The notes under the pieces: model-generated
What the model was told of the DNA's origin: nothing
The model's database searches: none
Seen by the model: the letters and a program-made list of their open reading frames with translations, nothing else
Part shown: piece by piece, positions 34,040 to 45,693 of the stretch
Layout of the letters: every line of letters begins with the position of its first letter
Position numbering within the stretch: position 1 is the stretch's first letter
Assembly (NCBI GenBank): GCA_037157565.1
Contig: JAZHRO010000039.1
Span: 43,462,001-43,526,000 of the forward strand
Direction: 5' to 3'
From: Thalassia testudinum
Taxonomy: Eukaryota; Streptophyta; Magnoliopsida; Alismatales; Hydrocharitaceae
DNA: 64,000 nt
Position numbers and translations under genes: made by a program

Positions 34040-35500
34040 TTTAGAACTTCTCTGAACAAAGGACGACGACACTTATGATATGTTATAAAGACAACGCATC
34101 GTGCATGTAAGTGAGGTATACACATACTCTGCATTGTTCGTATAACATGATCATAAGTCTCGACGGGCTAGTATTTTAACACAATTATATCCCTCCCACA
34201 ACCTGTTACCGAGGGGTTGTCATTAAGTGCATCTAAATTTATACAAGTGTGTGTAACTACAAAGTTGTAATAAAAATTTCATAATCAAACATAGACATCA
34301 AATAATTCAAACAATTTGGAAACACAATTCAAACATGCAGTTCATTGGAAACACATTCAATTCCCTCCTCTAGTTCCTCCTCCTCAAGATCCTCCTCCCA
34401 CTTCCTCCTCAAGATCAAGTTCCCTTTTTATTGATCATATTGAATTTACTTCCCCCATCCTTTGGCCATATTGTGACGATGTTGCTCTATGATAAGGAGA
34501 CTATCATATTCGACGAGATGATCGCTTAATTACTAATGAATGAGTTGTCAAGTAAGAGCATAGGTAAAGGCACTTTTGATAATGGTCAAGTGCTAAGTGT
34601 AGATAACAAGTGAGATAGATCAAAGAAGATATTGAGGAGAGGAGGTTCTTCTAGATCTTGTGATTCCTTCACATGCTTATGTTGTGACAAAGAGGGTTAG
34701 AGAAAATTTGATTGTTGAAGATGTAAGGAACATGATAAGATGAGGAAGGAACTCAAAGATATTAAAGCAAAGAAGAAGTTTGATGGTGATTCAAACTTAG
34801 AGGGTCACACATTAGCTATCATGGTGGGAGGCATGTTTATATGACATGGGCCCCGCTCCCCATTTTTAGTTTTATGTGGGAATGAATGGACGAGATTGAG
34901 GGGTTGTGAAGATGGGTATGGCCCTAGGGATAGTAACCATGGCCCATATATAAATATCTTGCTTCGCCATAAGGAGGCAAGGAGTGGAGATATAGCCTTT
35001 TTCTCGTCTCCATGTCTAATGAAAGGCACGGGAAGTAGCAAAAGCAAATGAAAGAGGTGTCTCCTACTCTTATGGCTAACGAAAGGAAAGCAAGGCAATC
35101 AAAGAGGAGGTGGATGAGGCATTGGACTTCAATCATACTTCAATTCCCACACCACTATGAATCGAAAACCTAAACGCAACATCCTAAACCTAGAAAGTAA
35201 ACTCAAAGCTGAATAAATTTCGACAGAGTTTTCCATATAATATGCGCATTCTCCAATTCCCACATATAAAACACATTATGTAGGCACACCCTACATTCGG
35301 ATCAAATAAAAAAATCAACTAACATGTGGGCACATCCTACATTTCATGTGCATGCCATCATATAATAACAATAATGACAAATGGAAGAGCCCATTGAGCA
35401 TTTAAGATAAATTAATGCATTTTGGCTAAACATTGATGCATTGAAATATACAATTAAATTACATTCATAATTAAATCTATAACTAAATACTACAGTAAAA
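34040..35500 (-). other. CACTA-2 leader/intron sequence without a recognisable gene
   Basis: The portion 34040-34260 is collinear with 7490-7720 of CACTA-1. The remainder up to 35500 shows no conserved coding block. Short open frames carry no known motif. Confidence 0.5.
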
Positions 35501-35504
35501 ATGA

Positions 35505-36010
35505 GAAATTAATGGCGGCAAAAAGAGGTGATGGTCGTGGCAGCAGGTGGTGATGGTGGTGATAGTTGTGTGGTGGTGGTGGGGGCAGGAGGAGGTGGTC
35601 GTGGTGGCGATAGGAGGAGGTGGCGGTGGTGGTGGGGCTGGTGGTGGTAGGGGGTGGTGGTGGTGCACGTTGGTGGTGGGGCTGGCGGCAGGGTGGTGGT
35701 GGTGGTGGCTGCAAGGTGGTGGTGTTGGTGGCAGGTGGTGGCGGCAGGGGTAGGAGGTGGTGGTGGCAGAGGTGGTGGTGGCAGAGGTGGCGGTGGCAAG
35801 TGGTGGTGGTGTTGGTGGTGGCCGCAGGAGCAGGAGGTGGTGGGGCTAGCGATAGGGTGGTGGTGGTGGTGCAATGTGGTGGTGGTGGCTGCAAGGTGGT
35901 GATGGCGGCGGGTGCTACTGCTGCGGGTGGCGGCTGGTGGCAGGTGAGGGGGAGGGGTCAATGAAGGTCGGCGATGAGGGGGAGGGGGAGGGGAAGGAGG
36001 AGGTGGGCGG
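35505..36010. repeat. (GGT)n-type imperfect repeat and G-run cluster in CACTA-2
   Basis: Some 450 bp of imperfect TGG/GGT triplets on the plus strand pass into G-runs at 35946-35994 (five runs of four or more G). On the transcribed minus strand of CACTA-2 this reads as a Pro/His/Thr/Ser-coding CCA/CCN repeat. All frames are open because of the triplet repeat, so an encoded protein cannot be inferred from openness. Confidence 0.85.
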
Positions 36011-36253
36011 AGAAGGAACAATAGAAGGAGGATGGCTACCCCTTTAGGTCACGAAGGAGGAGCCGAGGCGAAAGAGGAGCCACAACGATGCTCGCGGAGG
36101 AGGAGCCAAGGGGTGGAGGTCTCGTGGAGGTCGCGAGGTGGAGTCGAGGGGAGGAGTTCTCGCAGGGGCAAGAGGAGGTTGCAAGGTAGAGGAGGAGCTG
36201 AGGAGGTCACTTCAGATTTAGGACGAAGGGGGCGGGAGTCGAGTCTATGCTAG

Positions 36254-36821
36254 GGATTTAACTAAACATTCTCGACCATTCCTAATCAATGGTCGAGAAT
36301 AAGTTTATTCCCGACCATTCAAAATAAACGATCGATGATACGCTTATTACCGACTATTAATAATGGTCGGAAATAACTCCTTTTTCGACCGTTAAGGTGA
36401 AACGGTCGACGATAGACTTTGAAAATTTGCCTTCCCACGATGGCAGGTTATGAAAACATTATCATCGACCGTTAATATGGAAACGGTCGACTATATTATC
36501 ATTGTCAACCATTAGAAATAGTAAAAAATGGTGTCAACCAGACGTCTTACTTATACTTCACTTTTTCGATTGTTATTGCACAGTCGATGATTTTATTTAT
36601 CCTCGACCGTTTATATAACAACGGTCGAGTAAATTTTTATTCTTGACCGTTTATAACGGTCGAGAATAGTTTCAACCTCCTCGACTATTTTGCAGATGAC
36701 AAAGTTAATGACCGGACTTTTGGTAACCGATCCTATTAAAACAGTCAAAACTAACATTATTGTCGACTGTTACTTGAACGGTCAAAAATTTCCGTCGCGA
36801 ACAGTACTTTTTCTACTAGTG
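36254..36821 (-). promoter_or_regulatory. CACTA-2 5' (right) subterminal repeats and terminus
   Basis: About ten inverted pairs of the CTCGACCGTT motif and its variants occur, including near 36268-36300, 36388-36415, 36600-36630 and 36645-36668. The last, nearest the terminus, is a diverged TCGACTGTT..AACGGTCAAA pair. In known CACTA elements this side also carries the promoter; no clear TATA box was picked out. Confidence 0.8.
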
Positions 36822-36824
36822 TTT

Positions 36825-37478
36825 TTTCAATTCATTTAAACAGTCTTCACCTTATGCCACTCAGGAGCTGCAATTCCTTGATTGATTTAAGCAGCATGTG
36901 TATCAAATGAAAGAAAACAATGGCCTACATTGGGTGGATGACTTCGATGTAATATGCAAGACTTCGTTAAGTTGTGGACATTATCATTCTGGGTACATAA
37001 TTAACGAATTCAGGTTCAAAATAAAGTCAATCGATGATGCGAAAGCATCACAACAGGCTAGAGTTCTTGTCAATTGTGATATTGGAATGGGTTGTGATGG
37101 CTACTACGGGCAAATCATTGAAATTGTGGAGATGAGTTTCAGATGTGACCATAGGGTGGTTTTATTTAAGTGTGGTTGGTTCGATGTTTTCAAGGAAGGG
37201 ATTGGTTTCAAAAAAGATAATAAACATGATTTTATCAGTCTAAATAAGAACCATCGAATTCTTCAAACAGCTGAACTATTCACATTAACTTGCCAAGATC
37301 ACAAGTCTTTTATTTACCCAATAACAGTAGAAATGGGTGGATCATACCCGTAAAAATCGTGCATCGTGATTTCTTTGATGGAAAGAAAGATAATGAAATT
37401 TCTGTTACATCTGAAGCCTCTTAGGAACTTCAAGGGGAAGTAGAAATAGGTCTCGGTGAAATAGATACTGATGTTTAA
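36825..37478 (+). pseudogene. CACTA-1 TNP2-type transposase, 3' part (DUF4216)
   Basis: This continues the gene broken at 10607. With one TTT duplication removed, the reading frame runs straight across into ELQFLD, the counterpart of DLQFLD in CACTA-2. DUF4216 follows with WVDDFDVI, SGYIIN and VLFKCGWFDVF. A stop replaces the Trp after ELQFLD, and a frameshift lies near 37330. The C-terminus DTDV with its stop at 37476-37478 matches the DIDI end of the CACTA-2 protein. Confidence 0.85.
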
Positions 37479-37615
37479 GGTATAAGAACATTTATTTTCT
37501 AATGAACTTAACATCATTTAGTTACTTTCTTAAAAGCAATTGTTTATATTTTTTGGCTTTATCATTTACATTTTCCAATATATGTTTACTTAATTATATT
37601 GTTATTTATGTGCAG

Positions 37616-37914
37616 ATGAGGCCACGACCGAAGTTAGCTGGCAAGGGTAGGCATCCACCTACCCATGAGGTTAGGGAGGAGGCACAGTCCCAACCTCCTC
37701 CCGATACCCAGTATTGCAAGATTCCTTTCCAATATCTCTAATACATTCCTCCACATATTCTAGCCTAGAGTTGTCACCTCTTTAGTAGAGGTAAGGCACC
37801 AAATACTTAGATTGCCCATCCTGATGAGCACATAGGGTAGGAGGGGCTCGAGGATGAAGAGGTACAACGACCATTTGACCAGCCAGATACTCAGGCTAGC
37901 ACATCGTAGGAGCC
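37616..37914 (+). pseudogene. CACTA-1 TNPA-type gene, 5' part
   Basis: An ATG at 37616 follows TGTGCAG, which resembles a splice acceptor. The basic, Pro-rich start (MRPRPKLAGKGRHPP) is followed by an acidic low-complexity part with stops and by the first unit of an EPTTQ-type peptide repeat. TEK-1 is inserted at 37914 within that repeat. The reading frame resumes at 48411 in the same phase once one GAGCC is removed. Confidence 0.65.
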
Positions 37915-40696
37915 TATTATGACCCGATTCCCAGATCCTTACAGGACCCAAGTCAGGCTCGCCTCGACTAATCCCAAGACCTAGTCGTCTAACAAGAAAT
38001 AACCAAAAGTAGGAAAATAAACCACATTCACACATGCAATATAACTAAGTAGAAGAAAAGTACGAAGTAGTAAAGAAAGTAAAACAACTATCTCAAAATA
38101 TAGTACATGCTACCACAACAACAACAGAAAGCGTAAAGGAATAGGAACTAGCAGGAATAGTAAAGTATGTGTCCATTACTCACTACAACAGTAGAAAATG
38201 AAAGACCTGAAAAATGACTATGGCTGGGCTTGGCTAGGCCCAGCACCCTCTGTAGCCGAAAACTTGGGTTGCTCAACTCCTGATCCTGAAAAGTGTTATG
38301 AAAAGACAGAGTCAGCGAATGTTGAGTAGAGTGGTGTTTACATTATTTAAGTGCAAGTACAGTAAAACCAACAAGTTTATTTCTCATTTCTATTTATCTC
38401 ATTTAAGTGTTTTTGTTTCATCTATTTCTCAGAGTGTCCAAGTATTTCTTGATCTTGCATGTTCCTCGTGGGAACAATCTTGATTACAGTCTTTTCCGTA
38501 GAGTAGAAGGTACATGTGGTGCTCCCTTGGCCGGAAGAGTCCCCCGTGGTAGTCCTACATCTAATCAACCACCCCGAGGTCACTGTCAAGATGTAGCGGT
38601 GACTACGGCACGCGTGATAAGCGTACGGGTAGCTGCCCTGCACTGACACATGGTCAGTCGTTTCCGGTAGCGAGTACGCCCAAAGTACAGCACACAACAG
38701 CATAAGGCCTTGCCCTCTTAGAATAGGGGTCTCGCCCCTCGGAACCAAACAGGGGTCTTGCCCCTCCACAGTACGTGCACCCTTGTCTGACTACCCCAGT
38801 TTGCCCAAAGGGCCTAACAAAGTCGGTGTAGGGTGGTTAGCTGAACCCCGGGCCCCGTGAGTGGTTAGCTCCATCCCTACGCTAGTAGCACACCTTTATA
38901 CCACGTACGCGAGAGCCAACAGGAGTCAGTGTAGAGTGGCTAATCCTAACCGAGGGTCTCAACCCAAGGGAGGCTTGCTCCGCTCTACACTAAAAAGGGA
39001 CAGTTGCTCTCCTTGGTACTGTGTACACAAGGGCCAGCACACTTCCCGTCTACATTCCAGATTCCGTTTATCCATAGGAGTTCTACTCCTAATTCCCCGT
39101 AGGGTTCATGCTCATATTCGTCTCATTTATCCAAGTCCAGATCTTATGTTTCATAACTCATTCCTCATCCATATACAACCAGCTTGTGCTTTCATAATTC
39201 AATTCTCCATCATAACATGCAACTTGTGGTTTCTCAATTCAATTCTCATTTACATACAGGCAGCTCGTATTTCAACATTCATCTCGTAATTATACTAAAG
39301 GCATTTGCTAGCAATTTATCTTAACCATGTATTTGAGTAAACAGTACAGCTCAAATAGGCTCATTCATTTCTACTCTAGGTTCATTCCACATTCTAGAGT
39401 TCAATACGACAATTTCAACCAAGTTCATTCTTATTTAAATATTAATAACTAAATTAAACCACTCTACCAGGTATCATAGGAGGAATGGGGACCTGTGCTA
39501 CAGATCTCGTCGTCTCTGCGGGTCCCGAGCACGCCACTGGCTAGTAACCTGTACCAGTGACCAATGCACATTAGATAAGCTCAAAATAGTAGGTACTCAA
39601 CACAAACACGTAAAGGAACTCGAGTGGAAAACAACGGTACTTCATTTGCGGAAATCTTATTCCATTTTGGCGCTAAACATGCCAAAAACGTAGTTACTGG
39701 TCAAAATCAGATGTTTGGAACTAATCCCAGACGTCTGAAAAGACGTCAGAGCTCAACTTGTATTCCTTGCAGCTGATCAAACGTCCAGACTCCCACTGCG
39801 ATCATCTGGGGGCAGCTCTAGACGTCGGACAAGGTCTTCGATCGTCTAGAAGCAGCTTCGGACTACAGGCGAAGTGATCAGACGTCCAAAAGTACTTGGG
39901 AAAGCGCACCACGAGCCTTCCCAAAGCCTGCCCTGCGTACGAAAATGCAGGCAAGGTTTCAACCCAACAATTCCTGCACTGAGATCTTCTGCATGGCGGA
40001 AATTAGCATAGGAATATACATACCTCGCGCGATACGTGCTTTCAGACGTCCGGCCTCAGCTCCAGACGTCCAGGTGCCTCGTCAGACGTCTGGACTTCAC
40101 TCCAGACGTCTGATACTGGAAAACTTCCAGTATCAGAATCTCCTCGCAGCTCGCTCCGCCCACACCTCCGCCCGCAACGACAGCTCCAGCCGCTGCAAGA
40201 GCTTGAGTAGCTCCTCACCGGCTCCTTCTATCTCCCACGAGCTCCTCCTCGGGCTCCACCGAGCTCCCGTGGTCGTCTCCCTCCTCCCCTTCTCTTGCTC
40301 CCTCGCACTCTCTCACTCTCGTTCCTCCCCACTTTCCCTCGTCAGTGGCCCTTCTTCCTCGCTGCGGTTGCAGCAAAGACTGAGGGGAACGACCGTCGCA
40401 GGAGAAGGTGGAGGTGGCGGTGGCTTGAGTGGTGTGAGGAGGATAGGAGAGGGGAAGGGAGGGGGTTTATATAGAGGGTGTTATGGTTCGATGGGGGGAG
40501 AGTGAAGGAGAGAGGGAGAGCGGCCTCTACGCGCCGCCCACGCACAGAGTGCAAAGCGTAGTACGAAAATCTCACCTTCAGACGTCCGGGCACGTGTCCA
40601 GACGTCTGGACAGACGTCTGACTGAAACTCCAGACGTCTTATTCGGCTAAAAATGTAACGGATCTTTATATCATAACAAACTTAAAGGAAGTTTCA
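37915..40696 (-). repeat. TEK-1 3' LTR (left on the plus strand)
   Basis: The outer end reads TATTATGACC where the 5' LTR has TGTTACGACC, so the terminal dinucleotide has decayed by C-to-T type changes. The inner end is taken as TGAAACTTCC (minus sense) at 40696, next to a G-run. The 5' LTR lacks about 25 bp at this extremity. Confidence 0.85.
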
Positions 40697-40706
40697 CCCC
40701 CGAAAC
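40697..40706 (-). other. TEK-1 polypurine tract
   Basis: In minus sense the G-run GTTTCGGGGG stands immediately before TGAAACTTCC, the presumed start of the 3' LTR. The placement is typical; the exact limits are inferred. Confidence 0.6.
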
Positions 40707-40715
40707 TTGAGCAAG

Positions 40716-43678
40716 CTAGGGTGCGGGAAAGGAACATAAAAATGCATAACAAACTTGAAGAGGACCGAAGTAAGTCCAAAGAGATGTACCCTCAAAAAGT
40801 TCCAGGTACCGCTCTCGCATCGCCACCTCAGGCTCCCAAGTTGCCTCCTCGTACCGCTGGCTTCTCCATAGGACCTTCACCAGTGGTACCTGCTTCCGTC
40901 TCAGACTCCGGACGGCTCTGTCTGGTATCTGTATTGGCCTCTCAGGGTAGGTCAGGTCGTCACCCACCTCGATGCTCTCGTGGCTCAGAACGTGATTGGG
41001 ATCGGTGACGTAGTTCCTGAGGTTGGACACGTAGAACATGTCGTGCACTCTAGAAAGCTGGGGAGGAAAGGCAAGCCAGTCAGCAACGGGTCCTACCGGC
41101 TCCAGGACCTTAAAGGGCCCCACAAACCTCAGCGCAAGATTCCCTTTCACCCCAAAACGCTGGAGGCCCTTCAAGGGCGAAACACGAAGAAAGACGTGAT
41201 CCCCAACCTCGAATTGCACCTCTTTGCGTCTCTGGTCAGCATAGCACTTCTGCCTCCTCCTAACAGTGCGGAGTCGTCTGTGAATCTGCTCTATCATCTC
41301 CTGACTCTGTCGGATCAGCCAAGGACCAACCTCCCACTTTGTCCCCACCTCGACCCAACTCAAGGGTGCAGTACACCTTTGTCCGTACAGAGCCTCGTAA
41401 GGTGCCATGCCGATGTTCGAGTGGTAATTGTTATTGTATGCAAACTCTGCCAGGGGCAAATGCTCCTCCTAGGAGCCTCTCCAGTCTAGTATATAGGCAC
41501 ACAAAAGGTCCTCAAGTGTCTGAATGGTGCGCATTGATTGTCCGTCCGTCTGGGGGTGGTAAGCGGTACTGAATCTCAAATGCATCCCCAAAGCCTGTTG
41601 AAACTCAACCCAGAACTAAGAAGTAAAATGAGTATCCCTATCGGATGCAATCTCACGTGGGACTCCGTGCAGGTGCACCACATCTCGGATGTATCTCTCT
41701 ACTAACTGTGCTGGTCCGAAGGTGACTCAGATCGACAGGAAATGCGCCATCTTCGTCAACCTGTCTACTAGCACCCAGACTGCGTCATGTCCCCGCTGAG
41801 TAATTGGTAGACCCACCACCAAGTATATGGTGATGCTCTCCCAGTTCCACTCTAGCACATGAAGTGGTCGCAACGGCCCTGCAGGCCTCTGATGCTTAGC
41901 CTTCACCTGCTGACATACCAAACACTGCTATACAAACTCACCAATGTCTTGCTTCATCCCTCTCCACCAAAAGTCACGTCGCAAGTCATGATACATCTTT
42001 GTGTTCCCAAGATGTATGGTGAACCTGGACCCAAGCGCCTCAGCCAGGAGCTCTCTCAACAACTCCTCGTCCCTAGGAGCACATAAGTGTCCCCTTATGC
42101 GCAGTATCTCGTCTTAAAAGGAAAAGTCCCCTGGTTCCCCTGTCAACACCCTATCTCGCAGTGTCTGTAAGTACAGATCGGCCATCTACCCTGAGATGAT
42201 GTGGTCTATCAGCTCTGGTCGCATCTGCCACGTCACTGTCATTGTCCCACAATACCCCTGTGACTCCCGGGGTCGCCAACTGCCCAAGTCCTCCTTGAGT
42301 CTCCAACTCTACACCTGTAAACTGGCCAAGTGGGTGGGCACCTTCCGACTTAAGGCGTCGGTCACCACATTGGCCTTCCCTGGGTGGTAGGAGATGCTGC
42401 AGTCGTAGTCCTTCAGGAGCTCTAACCAACGTCTCTGTCTCATGTTAAGCTCCTTCTGGTCAAACAAGTACCAGAGGCTCTTATGATCTGTGAAAATCTC
42501 GAAAGTCTCACCGTAAAGGTAGTGCCTCCATGTCGTCAGCATGAAGACAACTACTGCCAACTCTAAGTCATGGGTAGGGTAGCTATGCTCATGGGGCTTC
42601 AGTTGCCGCGAAGCGTAAGCGACAACGTAATCCCGCTGCATGAGCACACCCCCTAACCCCTGCAACAAAGCGTCGGTGTAAATCACAAAACCGCCACTAC
42701 TGTCTGGAATGGTAAGCACAACAGCTGAGGTCAATCTCTCCTTCAACTCCTGAAAACATGCCTCGCACTAATCTGTCTAGGCATAGGGCACGTTCTTCCG
42801 AGTCAGCCGGGTCATATGACGTGCAATCTGAGAAAATCCTTTGATAAACTGTCGGTAATAACCTGCCTGTCCCAAAAAGCTGCATATCCCTGTCACTGAG
42901 CGTGACCTCTCCCACCTGAGTACAGCCTCTATCTTGGTTGGATCCATAGCCAATCCATCCCCTGAAATCATGTGGCCCAAGAAAGTCACCTGTCTCAACC
43001 AAAACTCAAAATTGCTGTACTTGGCATACAACCTACGTCGCCTCAAGGTATCTAGGATCATACGTAAATGCTATCCATGCTGCACCTGATCCTGCGAGCA
43101 AACAAGTATGTCATCGATGAACACCACCACAAACTGGTCTAAGTACGACCTGAAAACATGATTCATCAAATCCATAAAGGAAGCGGGGGCATTGGTCAGC
43201 CCAAACGGCATGACCAAGAACTCGTAGTGCCCGTACTGGGTATAGAAAGCGGTCTTGGAGACATCGGTCTCCCTGATCCTCAACTGGTGGTAACCCGACT
43301 TCAGATCTATCTTAGAGAACACTGTGGCATCCCGCAACTGGTCGAAGAGGTCGTCAATCCTTGGCAGGGGATACTTGTTCTTGATGGTAACCCTATTCAG
43401 CTGTCGGTAGTCGACACAAAGTCGTAGGGTATCGTCCTTCACAAACAATACAGGAGCTCCCCACGAGGATGCACTGGGCCTCACAAAGCCCTTCAACAAC
43501 AGGTCCTGTAGCTGTGACTTAAGCTCTCACAGCATAAGCGGTGCCATCTAGTACGGTGCAGTAGAATGGAGCTAGTCCCCGGCACCAGTGAGATCTTAAA
43601 CTCGATCTCACGCTTAGGCGGTAGTCCTGGGAGCTCTTCTGGAAAAACATTGGGGTACTCGTAAACCACCGAAATACT
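40716..43678 (-). pseudogene. TEK-1 pol: RT, RNase H, integrase, chromodomain (broken)
   Basis: RT occupies 43499-42770 ([42 protein letters not shown]). RNase H follows at 42746-42309 ([34 protein letters not shown]). Integrase lies at 42200-41200 in segments (CLVCQQVKAKHQRPAG, VDRLTKMAHFL, AYHPQTDGQ, LAEFAYNNNYHSNIGMAPYE). A chromodomain at about 40940-40785 has VLWRSQRYEEATWEPE. Stops between segments include ones near 42770, 41930, 41720 and 41465. Chromodomains of such elements are thought to direct insertion into heterochromatin. Confidence 0.88.
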
Positions 43679-44167
43679 CTAAAAGTCAGCCACAGGGCTA
43701 GTCTCTGCTGCTACACAGGCCAAAAATCCCTTACACCCCTGGCTCAAAAGCCATGCTGCCCGAAGCGTGGAGATGCATCTGAAACCTCCGTCCACCAGCT
43801 GTCCGTGAAACTCAAAGGGAGGCAACTCCGGTATGAAAAAGACGATCTTCCTCCCAAAACAGTCCACTAGGGCGTGATAGACAGATAGCCAGTCCATCCC
43901 TAGGATCATGCCAAAATCCTCCATCTGTATCACAATCAGGTCAGCGGGGAGACTATGTCCCCTAATACTATCATCGCAGTCTGTGTAGACCTCCTCGGCT
44001 ACAAATAATTGGCCACCTGGGCCTCTGATCACAAACGAATCCTCTAACAGTACACTGCCCTGCCTCAAACTGACGGCAAAACTCGTAGCAATGAAAGAGT
44101 GTGTGGCACCGAAATCAAAAAGTACGTACACTAATCTGCCAGAAACAGCAACCATACCTGCCACCAC
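43679..44167 (-). pseudogene. TEK-1 aspartic protease segment
   Basis: A 162-residue open segment contains LFDFGATHSFIA, the D-x-GATHSF active site typical of plant chromoviruses, then DFGMILGMDWLS with the conserved GMDWL. It is an internal part of the polyprotein, not a separate gene. Confidence 0.82.
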
Positions 44168-44199
44168 TGAACCCGAAGCCCTAGTGTCTCTGTGTGTCA

Positions 44200-45570
44200 G
44201 GGCGTTGATATGCCCCTCAGCCGTCAGTGCAGACGAAGTAGCTACACTCTTGGTCGGGCGAACAGCAGTTGGCCAGTACCCTCCTTACGACTACTGCCCT
44301 CCCTCACGTGCATAGTGACCACGACCACCAGCTCGGCCTCCAGCGGTCGGTGCGAGGAGCATCTGCTGTGCTCCGACCCTAGATGGGCAATCCCTCCTGA
44401 TGTGGCCCGACTGGTCACACTGGTAGCAGAGGGGTTCACGACCTCCTCCCTCCATAGGTCCCTGCAGGCGGCTGGGCGGGGCTCCAGTGCTAGTAACTAG
44501 CCCCTGTCTAAGGCTCCCAAAGGCCACTGATGGCCCTGCAGAATGAGGCGGCTCTCCAGCGGATGCCGTGTGCCTCCTCTCCCGACGACCCTGAGAGTAC
44601 TCGGTTGGTAGGGCCTCTTCCATCCGCTGTCAGTGTCTCACACGGCCAGGTTAATCTCCTCGTAGGTCATGGCTGCCTCAACCACACGAGAGAAAGTGGG
44701 CAGTTTCAAGGGCTTAACATACCCCCGAATAGCAGGTCGGAGCCCCTCAGTAAACCTCCACAAGCGCTCCTCCTCAGTAGACACAACTGTCGGGGTAAAA
44801 CGTGATAACTCTAGAAAACACATGCGGTACGCACTAACCGTCAATGTCCCTTGGCGGAGAGTGTGGAACTCCCGCCTCCTCTAGTCCTACTAGGTCTGTG
44901 GAAAGTACTGCTCGTAGAAGAGAGCCACGAACTGGTCCCATGTCGGCTCTCTCCCCTCTTGGCCTTTGATTGCCCTCTACTACCTATGTGCAACGCTCTC
45001 TAGCTGGTATGTGGCAAAGGCCATGCGGTACTTTGCGGGAGGGCGAAGGGTGTCGAACACCTTCTCTATCTGCTACAGCCAGTCCTCTGCCTCAGACAGG
45101 TCCTCATCCCTCTTGAAGGAGGGAGGCTTTAGCTTCTGGAACTGTCCGAAAAGCTCGTGGTGTAGCTGCAGTGGGGGAATGGGCATGCCTCCAGGAAAGA
45201 AGGGCTCGTGCTTGGAAGTGTCAGAGTGTGGTGGGGGTGGTGGAGGACCACCCCCTCCTCCTCCTGCTCATCCGACGCCGCAACGGTCTCTCTGTCCCAC
45301 CGAGGACTCCCCTTCCATGTACACAGGGAGATGTGCTCGTGGAGGCTGGTGGAGCTCATCTCGCATGATGTCTCTGATCAGCTGGGTGAGATCCTGGGCC
45401 TGAATGCCCATGAGAAGAGGTGAGTCAACTGGCACCTTAGGTCTAGCATGTCCGCCCCTCTGACCTTGTCCACGACCATGACCACGACCTGCCTCGGAAA
45501 CTCCCGATGAGGCATCTCCTACAAGGAGACGCAAGAGATCAAACAAGAGTGTCAACAATACTGGATTACA
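44200..45570 (-). pseudogene. TEK-1 Gag (broken)
   Basis: Minus-strand segments read as a Gly/Arg-rich N-terminus, then LKPPSFKRDEDLSEAEDWL, W-x-QFVALFYEQYFP and RFTEGLRPAIRGYV of the Retrotrans_gag domain. A CCHC zinc knuckle (CYQCDQSGHIRRDC, about 44435-44390) follows. Several stops interrupt the capsid part and frames change. The start codon is not certain. Confidence 0.8.
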
Positions 45571-45678
45571 ACAAGACTTGGAAACGAATATCAAGTGATA
45601 CATTGTGGTGGCTATCCTAGTTATATGCACGTGAGTGGTTATTCTCAAGTTAATTGGTTCATTTCTCGGGACGACCTT

Positions 45679-45690
45679 ACTCTGATACCA
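45679..45690 (-). other. TEK-1 primer binding site (initiator tRNA-Met)
   Basis: In minus sense TGGTATCAGAGT follows the LTR end after AGA. It matches the complement of the 3' end of plant initiator tRNA-Met, as usual for chromoviruses. Confidence 0.9.
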
Positions 45691-45693
45691 TCT

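Larger units (their letters stand above)
10608..36821 (-). mobile_element. CACTA-2, En/Spm-type DNA transposon inserted in CACTA-1
   Basis: The right end is CTACTAGTG (CACTAGTAG inverted) at 36813-36821. The left end is a decayed AACTACAAAAATA at 10608. TTT flanks both (10605-10607 and 36822-36824). Own sequence is about 9.96 kb after removing ATH-1 and the solo LTR. Read on the minus strand the order is subterminal repeats, GC-rich block, foldback, TNP2 gene, TNPA gene, subterminal repeats, i.e. the same plan as CACTA-1. Its insertion split the CACTA-1 transposase, so CACTA-1 is older. The two elements are related families: the coding domains align but the terminal repeats differ. Confidence 0.9.

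Noticed and set aside
35509..36021. Long Pro/His/Thr-rich open frame on the minus strand (and Gly/Val/Trp-rich frames on the plus strand)
   Set aside because: All frames are open because the DNA is a GGT/CCA triplet repeat; no domain, start context or conservation supports a protein.
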